NCBI RefSeq assembly: GCF_005080685.1
Contig: NZ_CP039371.1
Location: forward strand, 4,278,001 to 4,342,000
Source of the DNA: Pseudomonas putida
GTDB taxonomy: Bacteria > Pseudomonadota > Gammaproteobacteria > Pseudomonadales > Pseudomonadaceae
Length of the DNA stretch: 64,000 bases
Direction: 5' to 3'
Made by a program: the position numbers and the translations under genes. Within the stretch, counting starts at the first letter, position 1. The number at the start of each line of letters is the position of its first letter. Positions 9,061-18,356 of the stretch are shown here, piece after piece. The notes below the pieces were generated by a model. That model did not search any database. It saw only the letters and a list, made by a program, of their open reading frames with translations, and was not told where the DNA came from.

Positions 9061-9080
9061 ATATCTACTCCGAAAACTTG

Positions 9081-10424
9081 TTACTTGTCAGTGGAAATGG
9101 GCTGCTTCAGAAGAAGCACGTAAGCCATTGCTGCCACCGATGCCACGGCAGCACTGATCAAAAATGCGGAAGCGAATGAGCCGGATTGCTGGATGCTGAA
9201 GCCAGTGACAATGGGTGCCACCGATCCCGCCAGGTAACCGCCGAAGTTCTGGATAGAGCCGAAGGAAGCAACCCGTCGACTATCCACGACTGTGTTAGCG
9301 ATCATCCAAGCAGTTGAGCTGGCCATGTTGACGCTGAACAATGCACCGCACAGCAACACCACGCTGAGGATGAAGCCACTGCCGAACGACAGAGGGATGG
9401 TGAATGCAGCAGCTGAGAACAGTGCGCAGACAACTACGAACTTCCGGCTACCCAGTACGGTGGCCCCATTCTTCACCAGTCGGTCACAGAAACGGCCAGC
9501 GACGATGGTGCCCAAGGCGCCAAATACATAGGCCAAGGAAACGATCCAGGCAGTTTGATACAGGCTGAGACCGTGCTCACGCTCGAAATAACCTGGCAAC
9601 CAGGTGAGGTGCAGCCATAGCATGTAGATCACGCCCATGAACCCCAGGACTGCACCCCAAGTGCTTTTGTGCTGGAACAGCTCAGCCCACGCGCTCAACT
9701 GAGCTTTCACGCTGGGCCTTGCTGTAATTGCTGCCTGCCTCTGTGCTTGCGTAGCCAGTAGACGTTCGCGTTCCTCTGCAGGAAGCTCAGCCAAAAAACG
9801 CTCTTTGCTCTTGTAGAAGGCGAACCAGCAGGCAGCGATCAAGATTCCAAAAACGCCGGTGGCAATGAACATGCCACGCCATCCCCAATTGACCATCAGT
9901 AGGGTCAAGAGTGGTGGCGCGATGCAAGGCCCTATGCATGTCGACGACAACACGATCCCAGTGGGCGTCCCACGCTTCTCAGCTTCGAACCACTCTGAAA
10001 GTGCCTTAGCAGCTGAAGGAAACATTGGTGCTTCACCGATACCCAGCACGATCCGCAAACCGATGAACGCAGAGAATGTGTTGATCAAGCCAGAAGCAGT
10101 TTGAGCAACAGACCAGCCAAGAAGCGCTGCGCCCACTGAAATCTTGCTGCCCAGGCGATCAATGATCACACCCAGTGGAAGCTGAGCCAGGGCATATGCC
10201 AACGAGAACGCTGACAGGAGGATGCCCATCTGGGAAGGCGTAATCCCCATATCCCGCTGGATAGAGGTGTTTGCAATCGACAGAGCGCTCCGATCCACAT
10301 AGTTGATGATGCCGATCACCAGCAGCAGGCTGACGGTGATGACCTGGTACTTCTTGAAGGGGTTTGAGCTCGCCACCGTTTCAGGCTTACGGTTGAGCTC
10401 CGCTTCCGCATATTTGGTGTTCAT
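9081..10424 (-). CDS. MFS transporter, anion:cation symporter (sugar-acid type)
   Basis: A 447-aa inner-membrane major facilitator with about 12 hydrophobic segments. The segment VDRSALSIAN in helix 1, the loop LGVIIDRLGSK between helices 2 and 3, and GIGEAPMFPSAAKALSEWF are typical of the ACS subfamily that imports glucarate, galactonate and related acids. It lies 20 bases upstream of the aldehyde dehydrogenase and downstream of the alcohol dehydrogenase, so co-transcription is likely. The transported substrate is unknown, but presumably it is the compound the two dehydrogenases oxidise. Confidence 0.85.
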   Translation of the reverse strand: MNTKYAEAELNRKPETVASSNPFKKYQVITVSLLLVIGIINYVDRSALSIANTSIQRDMGITPSQMGILLSAFSLAYALAQLPLGVIIDRLGSKISVGAALLGWSVAQTASGLINTFSAFIGLRIVLGIGEAPMFPSAAKALSEWFEAEKRGTPTGIVLSSTCIGPCIAPPLLTLLMVNWGWRGMFIATGVFGILIAACWFAFYKSKERFLAELPAEERERLLATQAQRQAAITARPSVKAQLSAWAELFQHKSTWGAVLGFMGVIYMLWLHLTWLPGYFEREHGLSLYQTAWIVSLAYVFGALGTIVAGRFCDRLVKNGATVLGSRKFVVVCALFSAAAFTIPLSFGSGFILSVVLLCGALFSVNMASSTAWMIANTVVDSRRVASFGSIQNFGGYLAGSVAPIVTGFSIQQSGSFASAFLISAAVASVAAMAYVLLLKQPISTDK

Positions 10425-10469
10425 AGGCGTTCACTTTCTTGTTATTGGATGAGGGCAGGATTTCGAGGC

Positions 10470-11612
10470 TTACATGGAGGCCTCGAGAATCCACTGGTAA
10501 TCCTCTGCAGAAGCTTCACGCGGGTTTGTGCGATGGCTGTGATCTGCGAGAGCGCCTTTGATGATTTTGGGGAACATGTCTTCAGTGACTTCCAGCTCCC
10601 GCAGGCCGGTTGGCAGGCCGAGTGCTCGGGTCATGTCCCGGATCGCATCTTCGATTTGGCTTTCGTCAGCCAACCCCATCGCTTGAGCAATACGCGCTGT
10701 CTTGTGCTCGTTGACCATGGTCGCTGCCTTGCGGTTGAACTGGATCACAGCCGGCAGGAAGATTGCGTTGAGAGTGCCGTGGTGCAGGCGAGGATTGATG
10801 CCGCCCAGCGAGTGGCTCAGGCTATGAACGCAACCCAGACCTTTCTGGAACGCGAGAGCGCCTTGCAGGGAAGCACTCATCATGTTGGTGCGACCTTCCA
10901 GATTTTTCGGATCTTGGGTAGCGGTTTCGATGAAGCGCCAGGCACGCCACAGGCCGTCCAATGCAATACCGTCCGCAGGTGGGTTGAACGACGGAGCCAT
11001 GAAGGTTTCGAGGCAGTGGGCAATCGCATCCATCCCGGTAGCAGCAGTCAAAACTGCAGGCAGGCCAAGAGTCAGTTCCGGGTCACAGATTGCAGATTTT
11101 GGAACAACGTGGGGGGAGATCACGCCAACCTTACGGCCATCGTCCAAGATGAGAATGGCGCCACGACCAACTTCGCTGCCGGTGCCGGCAGTGGTCGGCA
11201 CTGCGATCACAGGGGCCGTTGCTGGAGTGATGCGAGCCAGACCACCTTCGATGACAGCGAAGCTTTTCAGCGGGCCTTCGTGCTTGGCGCATACGGCTAC
11301 ACCTTTGGCAAGGTCAATAGCGGAACCGCCGCCGATGGCGATGATGCCGTCGCAACCGCATTCCTTGAACATGGCCACTGCTTCACGAACAGCATTTTCG
11401 TTTGGGTTGGGTGGCGTGCCGTCATAGATCGGCAGCTGAACAGTGGAGTCGGTGAATTTGCTCAGAGCTACATCGACGATACCTGCCGCACGGACACCAC
11501 GGTCAGTGACGATCAAAGGGCGGGTAATACCAATGCGCTGACACTCTGCAGGCAGGAGCGAAATAGCTCCGACTTCAAACTGGATCTGGGTGATGTAATT
11601 GATCAGGGACAT
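10470..11612 (-). CDS. Iron-containing alcohol dehydrogenase (group III)
   Basis: The 380-aa protein is full length. The N-terminal dinucleotide-binding part carries IAIGGGSAIDLAKG and VPTTAGTGSEVGRGA. The C-terminal metal-binding part carries CDPELTLGLP, MDAIAHCLE, HSLSHSLGG and NPRLHHGTLNA, which supply the Asp and three His ligands for iron. Related enzymes use NAD(P) to oxidise short hydroxy-acids or alcohols such as 4-hydroxybutyrate. As first gene of the leftward set, it probably makes the aldehyde used by the semialdehyde dehydrogenase. The divergent LysR gene is the likely activator. Confidence 0.87.
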   Translation of the reverse strand: MSLINYITQIQFEVGAISLLPAECQRIGITRPLIVTDRGVRAAGIVDVALSKFTDSTVQLPIYDGTPPNPNENAVREAVAMFKECGCDGIIAIGGGSAIDLAKGVAVCAKHEGPLKSFAVIEGGLARITPATAPVIAVPTTAGTGSEVGRGAILILDDGRKVGVISPHVVPKSAICDPELTLGLPAVLTAATGMDAIAHCLETFMAPSFNPPADGIALDGLWRAWRFIETATQDPKNLEGRTNMMSASLQGALAFQKGLGCVHSLSHSLGGINPRLHHGTLNAIFLPAVIQFNRKAATMVNEHKTARIAQAMGLADESQIEDAIRDMTRALGLPTGLRELEVTEDMFPKIIKGALADHSHRTNPREASAEDYQWILEASM

Positions 11613-11739
11613 GGAGTCTCCTCGAGCCTACTGGCTTTGTTATTTTGGGCCGATCTCAGGCCAATCCGCCGCACCGAGTGCGACATCGTGCCGCGCCAGT
11701 ATAGAAATCTGAATTCAGCCGTGGTATTGAGAACAATCC

Positions 11740-11765
11740 ATACAGGTATAACTAGGATTCATACC
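11740..11765. promoter_or_regulatory. Candidate LysR operator between divergent genes
   Basis: Three half-sites of the form ATAC(C)/GGTAT are spaced here. ATAC-AG-GTAT covers 11740-11749, and GGTAT-N11-ATACC covers 11745-11765 and ends 2 bases before the LysR start codon. Inverted repeats around 11-base spacers are usual for LysR regulators, and this position would allow autorepression. Confidence 0.5.
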
Positions 11766-11767
11766 AA

Positions 11768-12766
11768 ATGACCCCGTCCCTCAACTCGATCATGTCCAGG
11801 CTCCACGCTAGACACCTGCGATTGCTCATCGAGCTGGACGAGCACCGCTCTCTTCTCGGAGCCGCAAATAGCGTGGGGCTGACACAACCTGGGGCAAGCA
11901 AGGCCCTTCAGGAGATCGAGACGACTTTTGGTACGACGCTTTTTAATCGCAACAACCGTGGGCTTGAACCAACGGCTGCCGGCTATTGCGCCATCAGGTA
12001 CGCCAGGGTGGTGCAGACTGATATCTCGAACCTGCGGCACGATTTGGATGCGATCCTGAGAGGGGTCGGGGGACGCCTTGCGGTGGGGGCGATCATGGGG
12101 GCAGTGCCGCTGTTGATGAAGGCGGTCTCCCAGCTGACTGCTATACAGCCGGAAATGTCATTCGAGATCATTGAGGACACCAGCCAATCGCTCTTAACCC
12201 AGATCGAGAGCGGGCGTCTGGACATGGCCCTGTGTCGGACGAGTGTGAGCAGTTCGCCGCATCTTTTCTCGAGTGCGTTTGTTCAGGACGAGACTCTGGC
12301 GGTCATCGCCAACATCGACCACCCCCTCCAGGCCGCTGGAGCACTTCGCTTGGAGGAGTTGGCTGAAAGTCGGTGGATCGTCTACCGGGCCAACATGCCT
12401 ATGCGGGTGCAGCTTGAGCGAGAGTTCCATGATGCGGGCATCCGCTTCCCTCTGCACCTGGTGGAGACCACGTCGATTCTGGCAACGCTGTCACTGCTGC
12501 AGAACCAGCCCGAATTCGTTGCGCTTGTGTCAATCGATGTGGCCAAGCAGTGCGTCCAGCACAACCGCGTATGCATCTTGCCCTTGGCCATCAAGTCCGT
12601 AAGCGACCCCTACGAGTTGGTAACACGCAGAGGTAGCCAGGCCACACCGGCTATGGAGCAACTGAGGGGGTTGCTGATACAAGTCGAGCTCGACGATGCA
12701 GGCCGCCCTAAAGCGCTTCAATCAGAAGGTGGTCGGGCACTGCGACCGAACCACAATCCCCACTGA
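11768..12766 (+). CDS. LysR-family transcriptional regulator
   Basis: A 332-aa regulator. The winged helix-turn-helix lies at about residues 11-70 (LHARHLRLLIELDEHRSLLGAAN, then GLTQPGASKALQEIE, TLFNRNNRGLEPT), followed by a periplasmic-binding-like effector domain starting near LAVGAIMGAVPLLMKAV. The N-terminus resembles the subgroup controlling sugar-acid and aromatic genes (GbpR-like). It is divergent from the alcohol dehydrogenase and probably regulates the leftward catabolic genes. The C-terminal about 20 residues are disordered. An alternative start is the Met eight codons in. Confidence 0.88.
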   Translation: MTPSLNSIMSRLHARHLRLLIELDEHRSLLGAANSVGLTQPGASKALQEIETTFGTTLFNRNNRGLEPTAAGYCAIRYARVVQTDISNLRHDLDAILRGVGGRLAVGAIMGAVPLLMKAVSQLTAIQPEMSFEIIEDTSQSLLTQIESGRLDMALCRTSVSSSPHLFSSAFVQDETLAVIANIDHPLQAAGALRLEELAESRWIVYRANMPMRVQLEREFHDAGIRFPLHLVETTSILATLSLLQNQPEFVALVSIDVAKQCVQHNRVCILPLAIKSVSDPYELVTRRGSQATPAMEQLRGLLIQVELDDAGRPKALQSEGGRALRPNHNPH

Positions 12767-12934
12767 TCTACGTCAAAACTCGTCGCAGCCTGAAGAGTTA
12801 CGGCGAACTATAATGAAAATACTTTGTCACGTTATTGGATCCGAAACTGCTTTCGGAGTCTAGCTCGCTCGAATGAGATTCAAAATAATGATCCCATCGG
12901 CGATTAGGACGACTTCAGCTGGAGGCTGTTCTCC

Positions 12935-13672
12935 ATGGACGCGATCAAAAGCTGCTATCACCCCATCGATGCGGCAATTCTTTGGTGCGATCTGGCCGAT
13001 CACACCGCAGAGATCTTACAGGTCGAAATAGCCCACTCAGGTGAGCTACTCAAGCATTTTCCGCAGTGGCCCTGTCTCCACTTCTATGTGGAGCGCATCT
13101 ACGACGCCATTGCCGCGGGTGAGCTACCGGCAACGTTCCTCGGCGGGCCCATTACGCTCAACGACCACGCCGAGCGAGTGTATTGGTCCATACGCCGTCC
13201 GGATCTGCGGGCCTGGTTTGCGCTAAACCATCCGGAGGAAAAACCCGAATTCCTGTTCCCCAAAAATATCGACCACCTCGAATGCGTGAGTTTGAACGCC
13301 TTTTTGGCTGTGCAAGCTGAACGGGACTTCTACGCGCGTGAGTTTGAGAAAATGCATCAGGCCTACGATTCTGTTGTCGAAGAGATGACGGTCTACAAGC
13401 GCCATGAAAACGAGCTAACGGCGCAGCTTGATGCAGCGGAGCCAGCCCCTGAAGCCTCCGCCAGCGTCCACTACACGATCATCGGCGCCCTACTGGCAAT
13501 CACCGTAGGCAAGTCGAAATCCGGCCAAGTGCAGTCGATCTATAAAAATCAGACTGCGGTAGTCCAGGCTATTTTGTCTCAATTTCCCGGCCTACATGGT
13601 TTGAGCAAACACACCCTTGATCGGAAATTTGCGTTGGCTCGCCGCCATTTGGCCCAAGCGGAGCAGGCCTAA
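12935..13672 (+). CDS. Hypothetical protein at the ICE maintenance end, 245 aa
   Basis: I recognise no characterised domain, although proteins like this are found next to AlpA/ParA genes at the end of PFGI-1-type ICEs. A coiled-coil-like region covers about 125-170. It is followed by a segment (IGALLAITVGKSKSG, QSIYKNQTAVVQAIL, GLSKHTLDRKFALARR) that looks like a compact DNA-binding or helical domain. A strong hairpin follows the stop. It may be the first ICE gene in this window. No att site or tRNA gene is visible between it and the LysR gene. Confidence 0.65.
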   Translation: MDAIKSCYHPIDAAILWCDLADHTAEILQVEIAHSGELLKHFPQWPCLHFYVERIYDAIAAGELPATFLGGPITLNDHAERVYWSIRRPDLRAWFALNHPEEKPEFLFPKNIDHLECVSLNAFLAVQAERDFYAREFEKMHQAYDSVVEEMTVYKRHENELTAQLDAAEPAPEASASVHYTIIGALLAITVGKSKSGQVQSIYKNQTAVVQAILSQFPGLHGLSKHTLDRKFALARRHLAQAEQA

Positions 13673-13681
13673 CTCCGAATA

Positions 13682-13717
13682 GCCAGGCAATGGCGGCCAT
13701 TGCCTGGCAATGATTTT
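13682..13717 (+). terminator. Rho-independent terminator
   Basis: A perfect 12-bp stem (GCCAGGCAATGG / CCATTGCCTGGC) with a 3-base loop is followed by AATGATTTTT. It separates the 245-aa ORF from the AlpA-ParA operon. Confidence 0.85.
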
Positions 13718-13785
13718 TCACCCCCACGGACCTTCACTGACTGTCACATCCCACTGCGCGCCACATGGCGCTAAGGAGTGACACC

Positions 13786-14001
13786 ATGCAACCGGCCAGC
13801 CCTGCCCCAGCTTCCGCCGATCGCCACATCATGCGCCGCGATGAGGTGGAACAAAAAACCGGCTTCAAACGCTCGCACATCTACAACTTGATGAAGGCCG
13901 GACTATTCCCGCAATGCCGGCGCATCGGCACGCGCGCGGTCGGTTGGGACTCGCTGGAGATTGAGCAGTGGGTTCAGGATCGCCTGTCTGTTCGGGAGTA
14001 G
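13786..14001 (+). CDS. AlpA-family excisionase/regulator
   Basis: A 71-aa MerR-like winged-helix protein (IMRRDEVEQKTGFKRSHIYNLM, split here as IMRRDEVEQKTGF and RSHIYNLMKAGLFP, then GWDSLEIEQWVQDRL). AlpA proteins regulate or assist excision of integrated elements. The ATG at 13786 is chosen because AAGGAG lies about 9 bases before it, rather than the in-frame ATG at 13765. It is immediately followed by parA. In related ICEs this pair sits at the end opposite the integrase, so the outer ICE end should be near 12.8-12.9 kb. Confidence 0.88.
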   Translation: MQPASPAPASADRHIMRRDEVEQKTGFKRSHIYNLMKAGLFPQCRRIGTRAVGWDSLEIEQWVQDRLSVRE

Positions 14002-14005
14002 TGCC

Positions 14006-14893
14006 ATGAAAGTCCTTTCGCTGATCTCGACCAAGGGCGGGGCCGGCAAGACCACGGTTGCCGCCAACCTCGGCGGCCTGCTTGCCGACGCGGGCTTGAA
14101 GGTGCTGCTGCTCGACCTAGACAGTCAACCGACGTTGTCCAGCTACTACGCTCTGTGCAAGTCACGTGAAGCGGGCAGTTACGAACTGATCTCGCAGCGG
14201 CTCACGGTTGCCGAGCAGATCATTTCCGTCACCACCATCCCGCGGCTTGAACTGATCGTTTCCAACGACCGCGCGGGCCACCTGGGCACCGTACTGCTGC
14301 ACGCGCCCGATGGCCGACTGCGCCTGTGCAACCTGCTACCCGCATTTGCCGATCAGTACGATGTGCTGATCGTCGACACCCAGGGCGCGCGCAGCGTGGT
14401 GGTGGAAATGGCCATCCTCGCCTCCGATTGTGCGCTATGCCCGTTGCCACCGGAAATGCTCGCGGCACGCGAACTGCGCCGCGGCACGCTCGGCCTGTTC
14501 GAAGAGCTGGAACCCTACCGCTACCTCGGCGTGTACTTGCCCCCGGTGAAACTGCTTCTCAATCAGGTGAACGCCAACCGGCGCGATACCTGCCTGATCA
14601 TGCAGAGCCTGCGCAACACCTTTGCCGCCGACCCGCATGTCAGCGTTTGTAAAACGGTGATTCCCGATCGCGTCGCGTACCTCAATGCCGCGTCATTGGG
14701 ATTGCCGGTGCATCGGATCGAGTCGAAAGCCGCCCCTCGATCGCGCAGTCGCTGCGCGGCCGATGTCATGCGGGCACTGGCCAATGAACTGTTCCCGGAG
14801 TGGGAGCAGCGACTGGCCCAGCCCAGGGGCCGTGCGCGCTCTTATCCCGACAGCATTGCCTCAGAGGAATGCGTCACCGGCCGACCCGCCTAG
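14006..14893 (+). CDS. parA: ParA-family partition ATPase (ICE Soj)
   Basis: A 295-aa Walker-type ATPase with the deviant Walker A KGGAGKTT at about residues 10-17. It also has LLDLDSQPTLS (Walker A') and VLIVDTQGA (Walker B). In ICEs of this family it stabilises the excised circular form together with the ParB-like protein encoded next. The ATG at 14006 lies 4 bases after the AlpA stop, and longer frames upstream overlap AlpA. The C-terminal about 20 residues are polar and probably disordered. Confidence 0.92.
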   Translation: MKVLSLISTKGGAGKTTVAANLGGLLADAGLKVLLLDLDSQPTLSSYYALCKSREAGSYELISQRLTVAEQIISVTTIPRLELIVSNDRAGHLGTVLLHAPDGRLRLCNLLPAFADQYDVLIVDTQGARSVVVEMAILASDCALCPLPPEMLAARELRRGTLGLFEELEPYRYLGVYLPPVKLLLNQVNANRRDTCLIMQSLRNTFAADPHVSVCKTVIPDRVAYLNAASLGLPVHRIESKAAPRSRSRCAADVMRALANELFPEWEQRLAQPRGRARSYPDSIASEECVTGRPA

Positions 14894-14984
14894 TGCCCTG
14901 CCCTTCCCCCCGCTGCCCCACCCACGCAGACAACTGGGAAGGCCAGGGCGGGGCCGCCTGCACTGACAGATCAGGGGCAAACCC

Positions 14985-16556
14985 ATGAAACCACCAACCT
15001 CCGAAGACATTACACGCCAGCTCCAGCACGGGCACTTCCCACAGCGGGCAACACAGGTATCGCCCACCGATCCCGACTGCGACACGCCGATGGTGGTGAC
15101 CCTCGAGCAGCTGCGGCCCTACGAGCATAATCCACGCTTCATCCGTAATCCGCTGTACGAGGAACTGAAGGCCTCCATCCGCGACCGCGGCCTGGACCAG
15201 CCCCCCTCTATCACGCGCCGGCCCGGCGAGCCGCAGTTCATCATCCGAAATGGCGGCAATACACGGCTGAGTATCCTCGGCGAACTGTGGCAAGAAACCC
15301 GTGACGACCGTTTTTTCCGCATCCATTGCCTGTTTCGCCCCTGGCAGTCGGAGCTCCATACGCTGCTGGGCCATCTGGCCGAAAGTGACCTGCACGGCCA
15401 ACTGACTTTCATCGAGCGGGCCCTGGCCGTGGCCAAGTTCCGCGACATGCTTCTGGTAGACGGTGGTAGCCTGAGTCAACGTGAACTGGCGGCGCAACTA
15501 TCGGCCGGCGGCTACCCAATCTCGCAATCGCACATCAGCCGGATGCTGGACACCCTGGAGCACCTGCTGCCGGCGATCCCGCAAACCTTGTACGCCGGCT
15601 TGGGCAGACCTTCGATCGAGCGGACCCTTAACCTGCGTCGACGTGCCGAATCGGTGTGGAATCGGTACGTTGCGACACGGTTGGATTTCACCGCGTTGTG
15701 GTTGGAGGTGCTGTCTACGTTCGACTGCACAGCCGCCGAGCTGGACACCGCCGAGCTGCAGGACGAACTGCTCGCGCACATGGCGAAATCCTTGGACCAG
15801 TCACCACGCCTGCTGGCGTTGGAGCTGTTCCAGGATAGCGGCCAGGCATCACGTCAGCCACTGACGCCCGACCGGTCGCTGCCCTCGCCGCTGGGCGTGG
15901 GCCAAGACACCGATACCACTTCCGGTAGTGAGCCTGAAGCCCCCACGGGGCTCCACTCACCGGAGCTGGTCTGCCCTCCGCAACCTGCTGATAGGCAACC
16001 CGAACAGGCAGACCTGAAGCAGCCTCCTGCCGTCACCCGTGAACAGGTACGCACTCCAACTGCGCCACCGCCCGCTCAGTCTGCCGATATCGGCAGTGCT
16101 GGGCGCCTGTGCTTGCCCGATTCACTGGATACCCTCTGGCCGATACCGCCGGCTATAGAAGACCTGGTGCAACTGCGCCAGGCCTGCGCGCAGTTGGCCA
16201 GCGAACTGGCCGGCTACGCCAATGCGCCACACATGGTCTGCGCCACGGAGGAAGGCCTGGGTTTCTCGTTGGCGCCCGATACAGCAGCGCCTTCGACACC
16301 GCACCGCACTGGGATTCAGCTGCTGTTGGGTGCGCTGTTACGCGTGCAGGATGACGTTGCTTGGGAGCAACGTCAGCAACTCCCGGCGGCATTGTTCGGC
16401 CAACTGCTACTGGGTGCTTACGATCTTCCGCTGATCGAGCGCCCAGCGCTCGCGATCGGGATTGAGCGGCTCCCCGACCCTCAATTGGCGCAACTGTTTT
16501 CACTTATCCGGCTCTCTCGACGCCTGATCGAACTCACGCTGTCGTCCACCCGCTGA
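14985..16556 (+). CDS. ICE ParB-family protein (PFGI-1 class)
   Basis: A 523-aa protein of the ParB family specific to these ICEs. The ParB/Srx nuclease-like domain lies at about residues 35-120 (VTLEQLRPYEHNPRFIRN, then NGGNTRLSILGELW), followed by an HTH region near 150-200 (LSQRELAAQLSAGGYPISQ). A long Pro/Gln-rich linker spans about 285-385, and an ICE-specific helical C-terminus follows. It should bind centromere-like sites and work with ParA in segregation of the element. It is 1.6 times longer than chromosomal ParB, as expected for this class. Confidence 0.9.
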   Translation: MKPPTSEDITRQLQHGHFPQRATQVSPTDPDCDTPMVVTLEQLRPYEHNPRFIRNPLYEELKASIRDRGLDQPPSITRRPGEPQFIIRNGGNTRLSILGELWQETRDDRFFRIHCLFRPWQSELHTLLGHLAESDLHGQLTFIERALAVAKFRDMLLVDGGSLSQRELAAQLSAGGYPISQSHISRMLDTLEHLLPAIPQTLYAGLGRPSIERTLNLRRRAESVWNRYVATRLDFTALWLEVLSTFDCTAAELDTAELQDELLAHMAKSLDQSPRLLALELFQDSGQASRQPLTPDRSLPSPLGVGQDTDTTSGSEPEAPTGLHSPELVCPPQPADRQPEQADLKQPPAVTREQVRTPTAPPPAQSADIGSAGRLCLPDSLDTLWPIPPAIEDLVQLRQACAQLASELAGYANAPHMVCATEEGLGFSLAPDTAAPSTPHRTGIQLLLGALLRVQDDVAWEQRQQLPAALFGQLLLGAYDLPLIERPALAIGIERLPDPQLAQLFSLIRLSRRLIELTLSSTR

Positions 16557-16572
16557 CACCCGGAGGTACCGC

Positions 16573-17124
16573 ATGAGCACGCCGTTCAATCTGCTGAACC
16601 ACGCCATGTTGAACCAGGTCCTGCATGAACTGCGCCATGGCCGACTGCAACGGTGCAAGGCCTTGGGCCTCGGCGACGAGGACATCGAGGTGCTGCAGTC
16701 GCTGCCGCCCACCACCTTGTCCCACCTGGCGCACTCCACGATCGCCTGGGTCGAGATCAAGGTCGACACCACGGTGCTGCGTCGCCTGATCGCCCAGGCC
16801 GAACGCGACGAACTGAACGAGCGGCTGATCAACCGTGCCCTGAAGTTGGGGGCGAGTTCGAACATCATGTACCGCTGCTTCGGCCTCGACCATTCCGACA
16901 CGGCATTGCGCCGACGCATCTTGAAGATCGAGACCCACCGTGGTCGCCCCGTCCAGCTCAGTGAAGTCCAGGAACATGCGGTGTGGAACCGCTGGCGCCA
17001 GTTGCGGGCTGAAGATCCGGACAGCGAGCCGCTGGACGCGATGATGATGCTGGCCGAGGAACAACAGATCAGCCTGACCCTGATCTGGCAGCAGATAGAG
17101 CTCTATGGAGGTATCCCATGCTGA
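16573..17124 (+). CDS. DUF2857 domain protein
   Basis: A 183-aa ICE backbone protein of unknown function, recognised by its position and by the DUF2857-like sequence (LNQVLHELRHGRLQRCKALG, then ASSNIMYRCFGLDHS and a basic helix RRRILKIETHRGRP). The C-terminal part resembles a helix-turn-helix, so DNA binding is possible. It overlaps the next gene by 7 bases, implying coupled translation in the ParA-ParB-replication operon. Confidence 0.82.
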   Translation: MSTPFNLLNHAMLNQVLHELRHGRLQRCKALGLGDEDIEVLQSLPPTTLSHLAHSTIAWVEIKVDTTVLRRLIAQAERDELNERLINRALKLGASSNIMYRCFGLDHSDTALRRRILKIETHRGRPVQLSEVQEHAVWNRWRQLRAEDPDSEPLDAMMMLAEEQQISLTLIWQQIELYGGIPC

Positions 17125-18311
17125 ACTTCTACACCGTGGACTGGGCTGATGTGGTGCGCCAGAGCATGGTCACGCTCAAGCGCTGTCTGGAGCAGGCCGA
17201 ACAAGCCAAGGTCGCCCGTGCGCTGGCGGAGGGGCCAGGCTTCGTATACCACGGCAGCCACGATCCGTTACCGCAGGGATTGCTACAGGATCGCCGGCTC
17301 ACGCCCGTGGAGCGCAATCTCTGGTTGGTGCTGCGCTGGTTGATCACCGAGCGGCAAATGCGAACCCCGCGCTACCAGGACCTACAGCCCTACCTGGCGA
17401 CCAGTCCCTGTGGCGCACAGGCCTCACGCGAGACCCTCGCCCGAGCGCTGAACGTGCTGCGTGCCACCCGCTGGCTCAGCCTGAGCGAACGTTATCGCGA
17501 TGAGCAGGGTTGCCTGCGCGGCTGCGTCTACGTGCTACACGACGCGCCACTAACGCCGGCGCAAGCCATCGACCAAGATGCCGGTTACCTGTCCCTGATC
17601 AGCCAAAACCTGTCCCACGCCACCAAAGGTGTGCGCGATCTCGCTCAGCACCTCCTCCAGGAACTGCGGGCGGATCCGGAGGTGGCTGACGAGGCCTTGG
17701 CCATGATGGCTTCGCTCCCCGCAACAGGCGCTCAACAGGCCTTGCCGCTGCAGACCGACAGCCAGGTCGAGCATTCCGAACTGGGAGAAGCGCACAGCGT
17801 TCGGTCTGCCGCACCGTCCTCGACCGATTCCGAACCCAGCGTGAATGCCCCGACGGCGGCTGTCGTTCGGAATCCAGCGCAGTACCGTACCGTACAAAAA
17901 CAAAGCAAAAAAAGTACAGTACCGCCCACCTCGGCCGATGGCAGCGCCGCTTGGCCAGCGGGTCTGCAGTTAAGCCCGACTGAACAACGCCGGGCTAACC
18001 AAGCGCTGCGCCAGCTCGAGCCCGAACAGCGACAAGCGGTGATCAATGAAGCAGCGGTTCGCTGTAGCCGCGGCGACATTCGCAAACCCATTGCCTACTT
18101 GTTGGGGCTGATCAAGCGAGCCTGCCAGGGCGAATTCACGCTTTGGGCCGCACGAAGCGATGTACCACCAGCACCGCGCAAGCGCATTCGCCCGCCTGAG
18201 CCGGCTGATGAGCGCTCACGGGAATCCGGAAGCCGCGTGGCCTCGCCGCTGGCCAAGGCGTACCTGGAGCAGCTCAAGCTTCGCTGCGGTGTCGTCAACG
18301 GGGCAACCTAA
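17118..18311 (+). CDS. STY4528-family pathogenicity-island replication protein
   Basis: A 397-aa protein of the STY4528 family, found in the replication/maintenance module of ICEs. The N-terminal half (LTPVERNLWLVLRWLITE and ASRETLARALNVLRATRWLSL) looks like a winged-helix replication-initiator domain. A Ser/Thr/Pro-rich linker at about 215-275 is followed by a conserved C-terminal segment (RKPIAYLLGLIKRACQGEF) shared with other plasmid replication proteins. It overlaps DUF2857. A replication role is inferred from family annotation. Confidence 0.85.
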   Translation: MLNFYTVDWADVVRQSMVTLKRCLEQAEQAKVARALAEGPGFVYHGSHDPLPQGLLQDRRLTPVERNLWLVLRWLITERQMRTPRYQDLQPYLATSPCGAQASRETLARALNVLRATRWLSLSERYRDEQGCLRGCVYVLHDAPLTPAQAIDQDAGYLSLISQNLSHATKGVRDLAQHLLQELRADPEVADEALAMMASLPATGAQQALPLQTDSQVEHSELGEAHSVRSAAPSSTDSEPSVNAPTAAVVRNPAQYRTVQKQSKKSTVPPTSADGSAAWPAGLQLSPTEQRRANQALRQLEPEQRQAVINEAAVRCSRGDIRKPIAYLLGLIKRACQGEFTLWAARSDVPPAPRKRIRPPEPADERSRESGSRVASPLAKAYLEQLKLRCGVVNGAT

Positions 18312-18356
18312 CAGCGCGCTGAGTATTCCAAGTCTCCAGCGTTCAGCGGACCTCGA

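Noticed and set aside
10449..11771. 440-aa open frame opposite the iron alcohol dehydrogenase
   Set aside because: It is the antisense shadow of a gene with clear catalytic motifs. The product has no family-like features.
12767..12934. tRNA-linked attachment site at the ICE left end
   Set aside because: No tRNA gene part, and no direct repeat shared with the region near 50.05 kb, could be seen.
13961..14005. Longer N-terminus for ParA
   Set aside because: It overlaps the AlpA gene and precedes the canonical MKVLSLISTKGG start, which is 4 bases after the AlpA stop.
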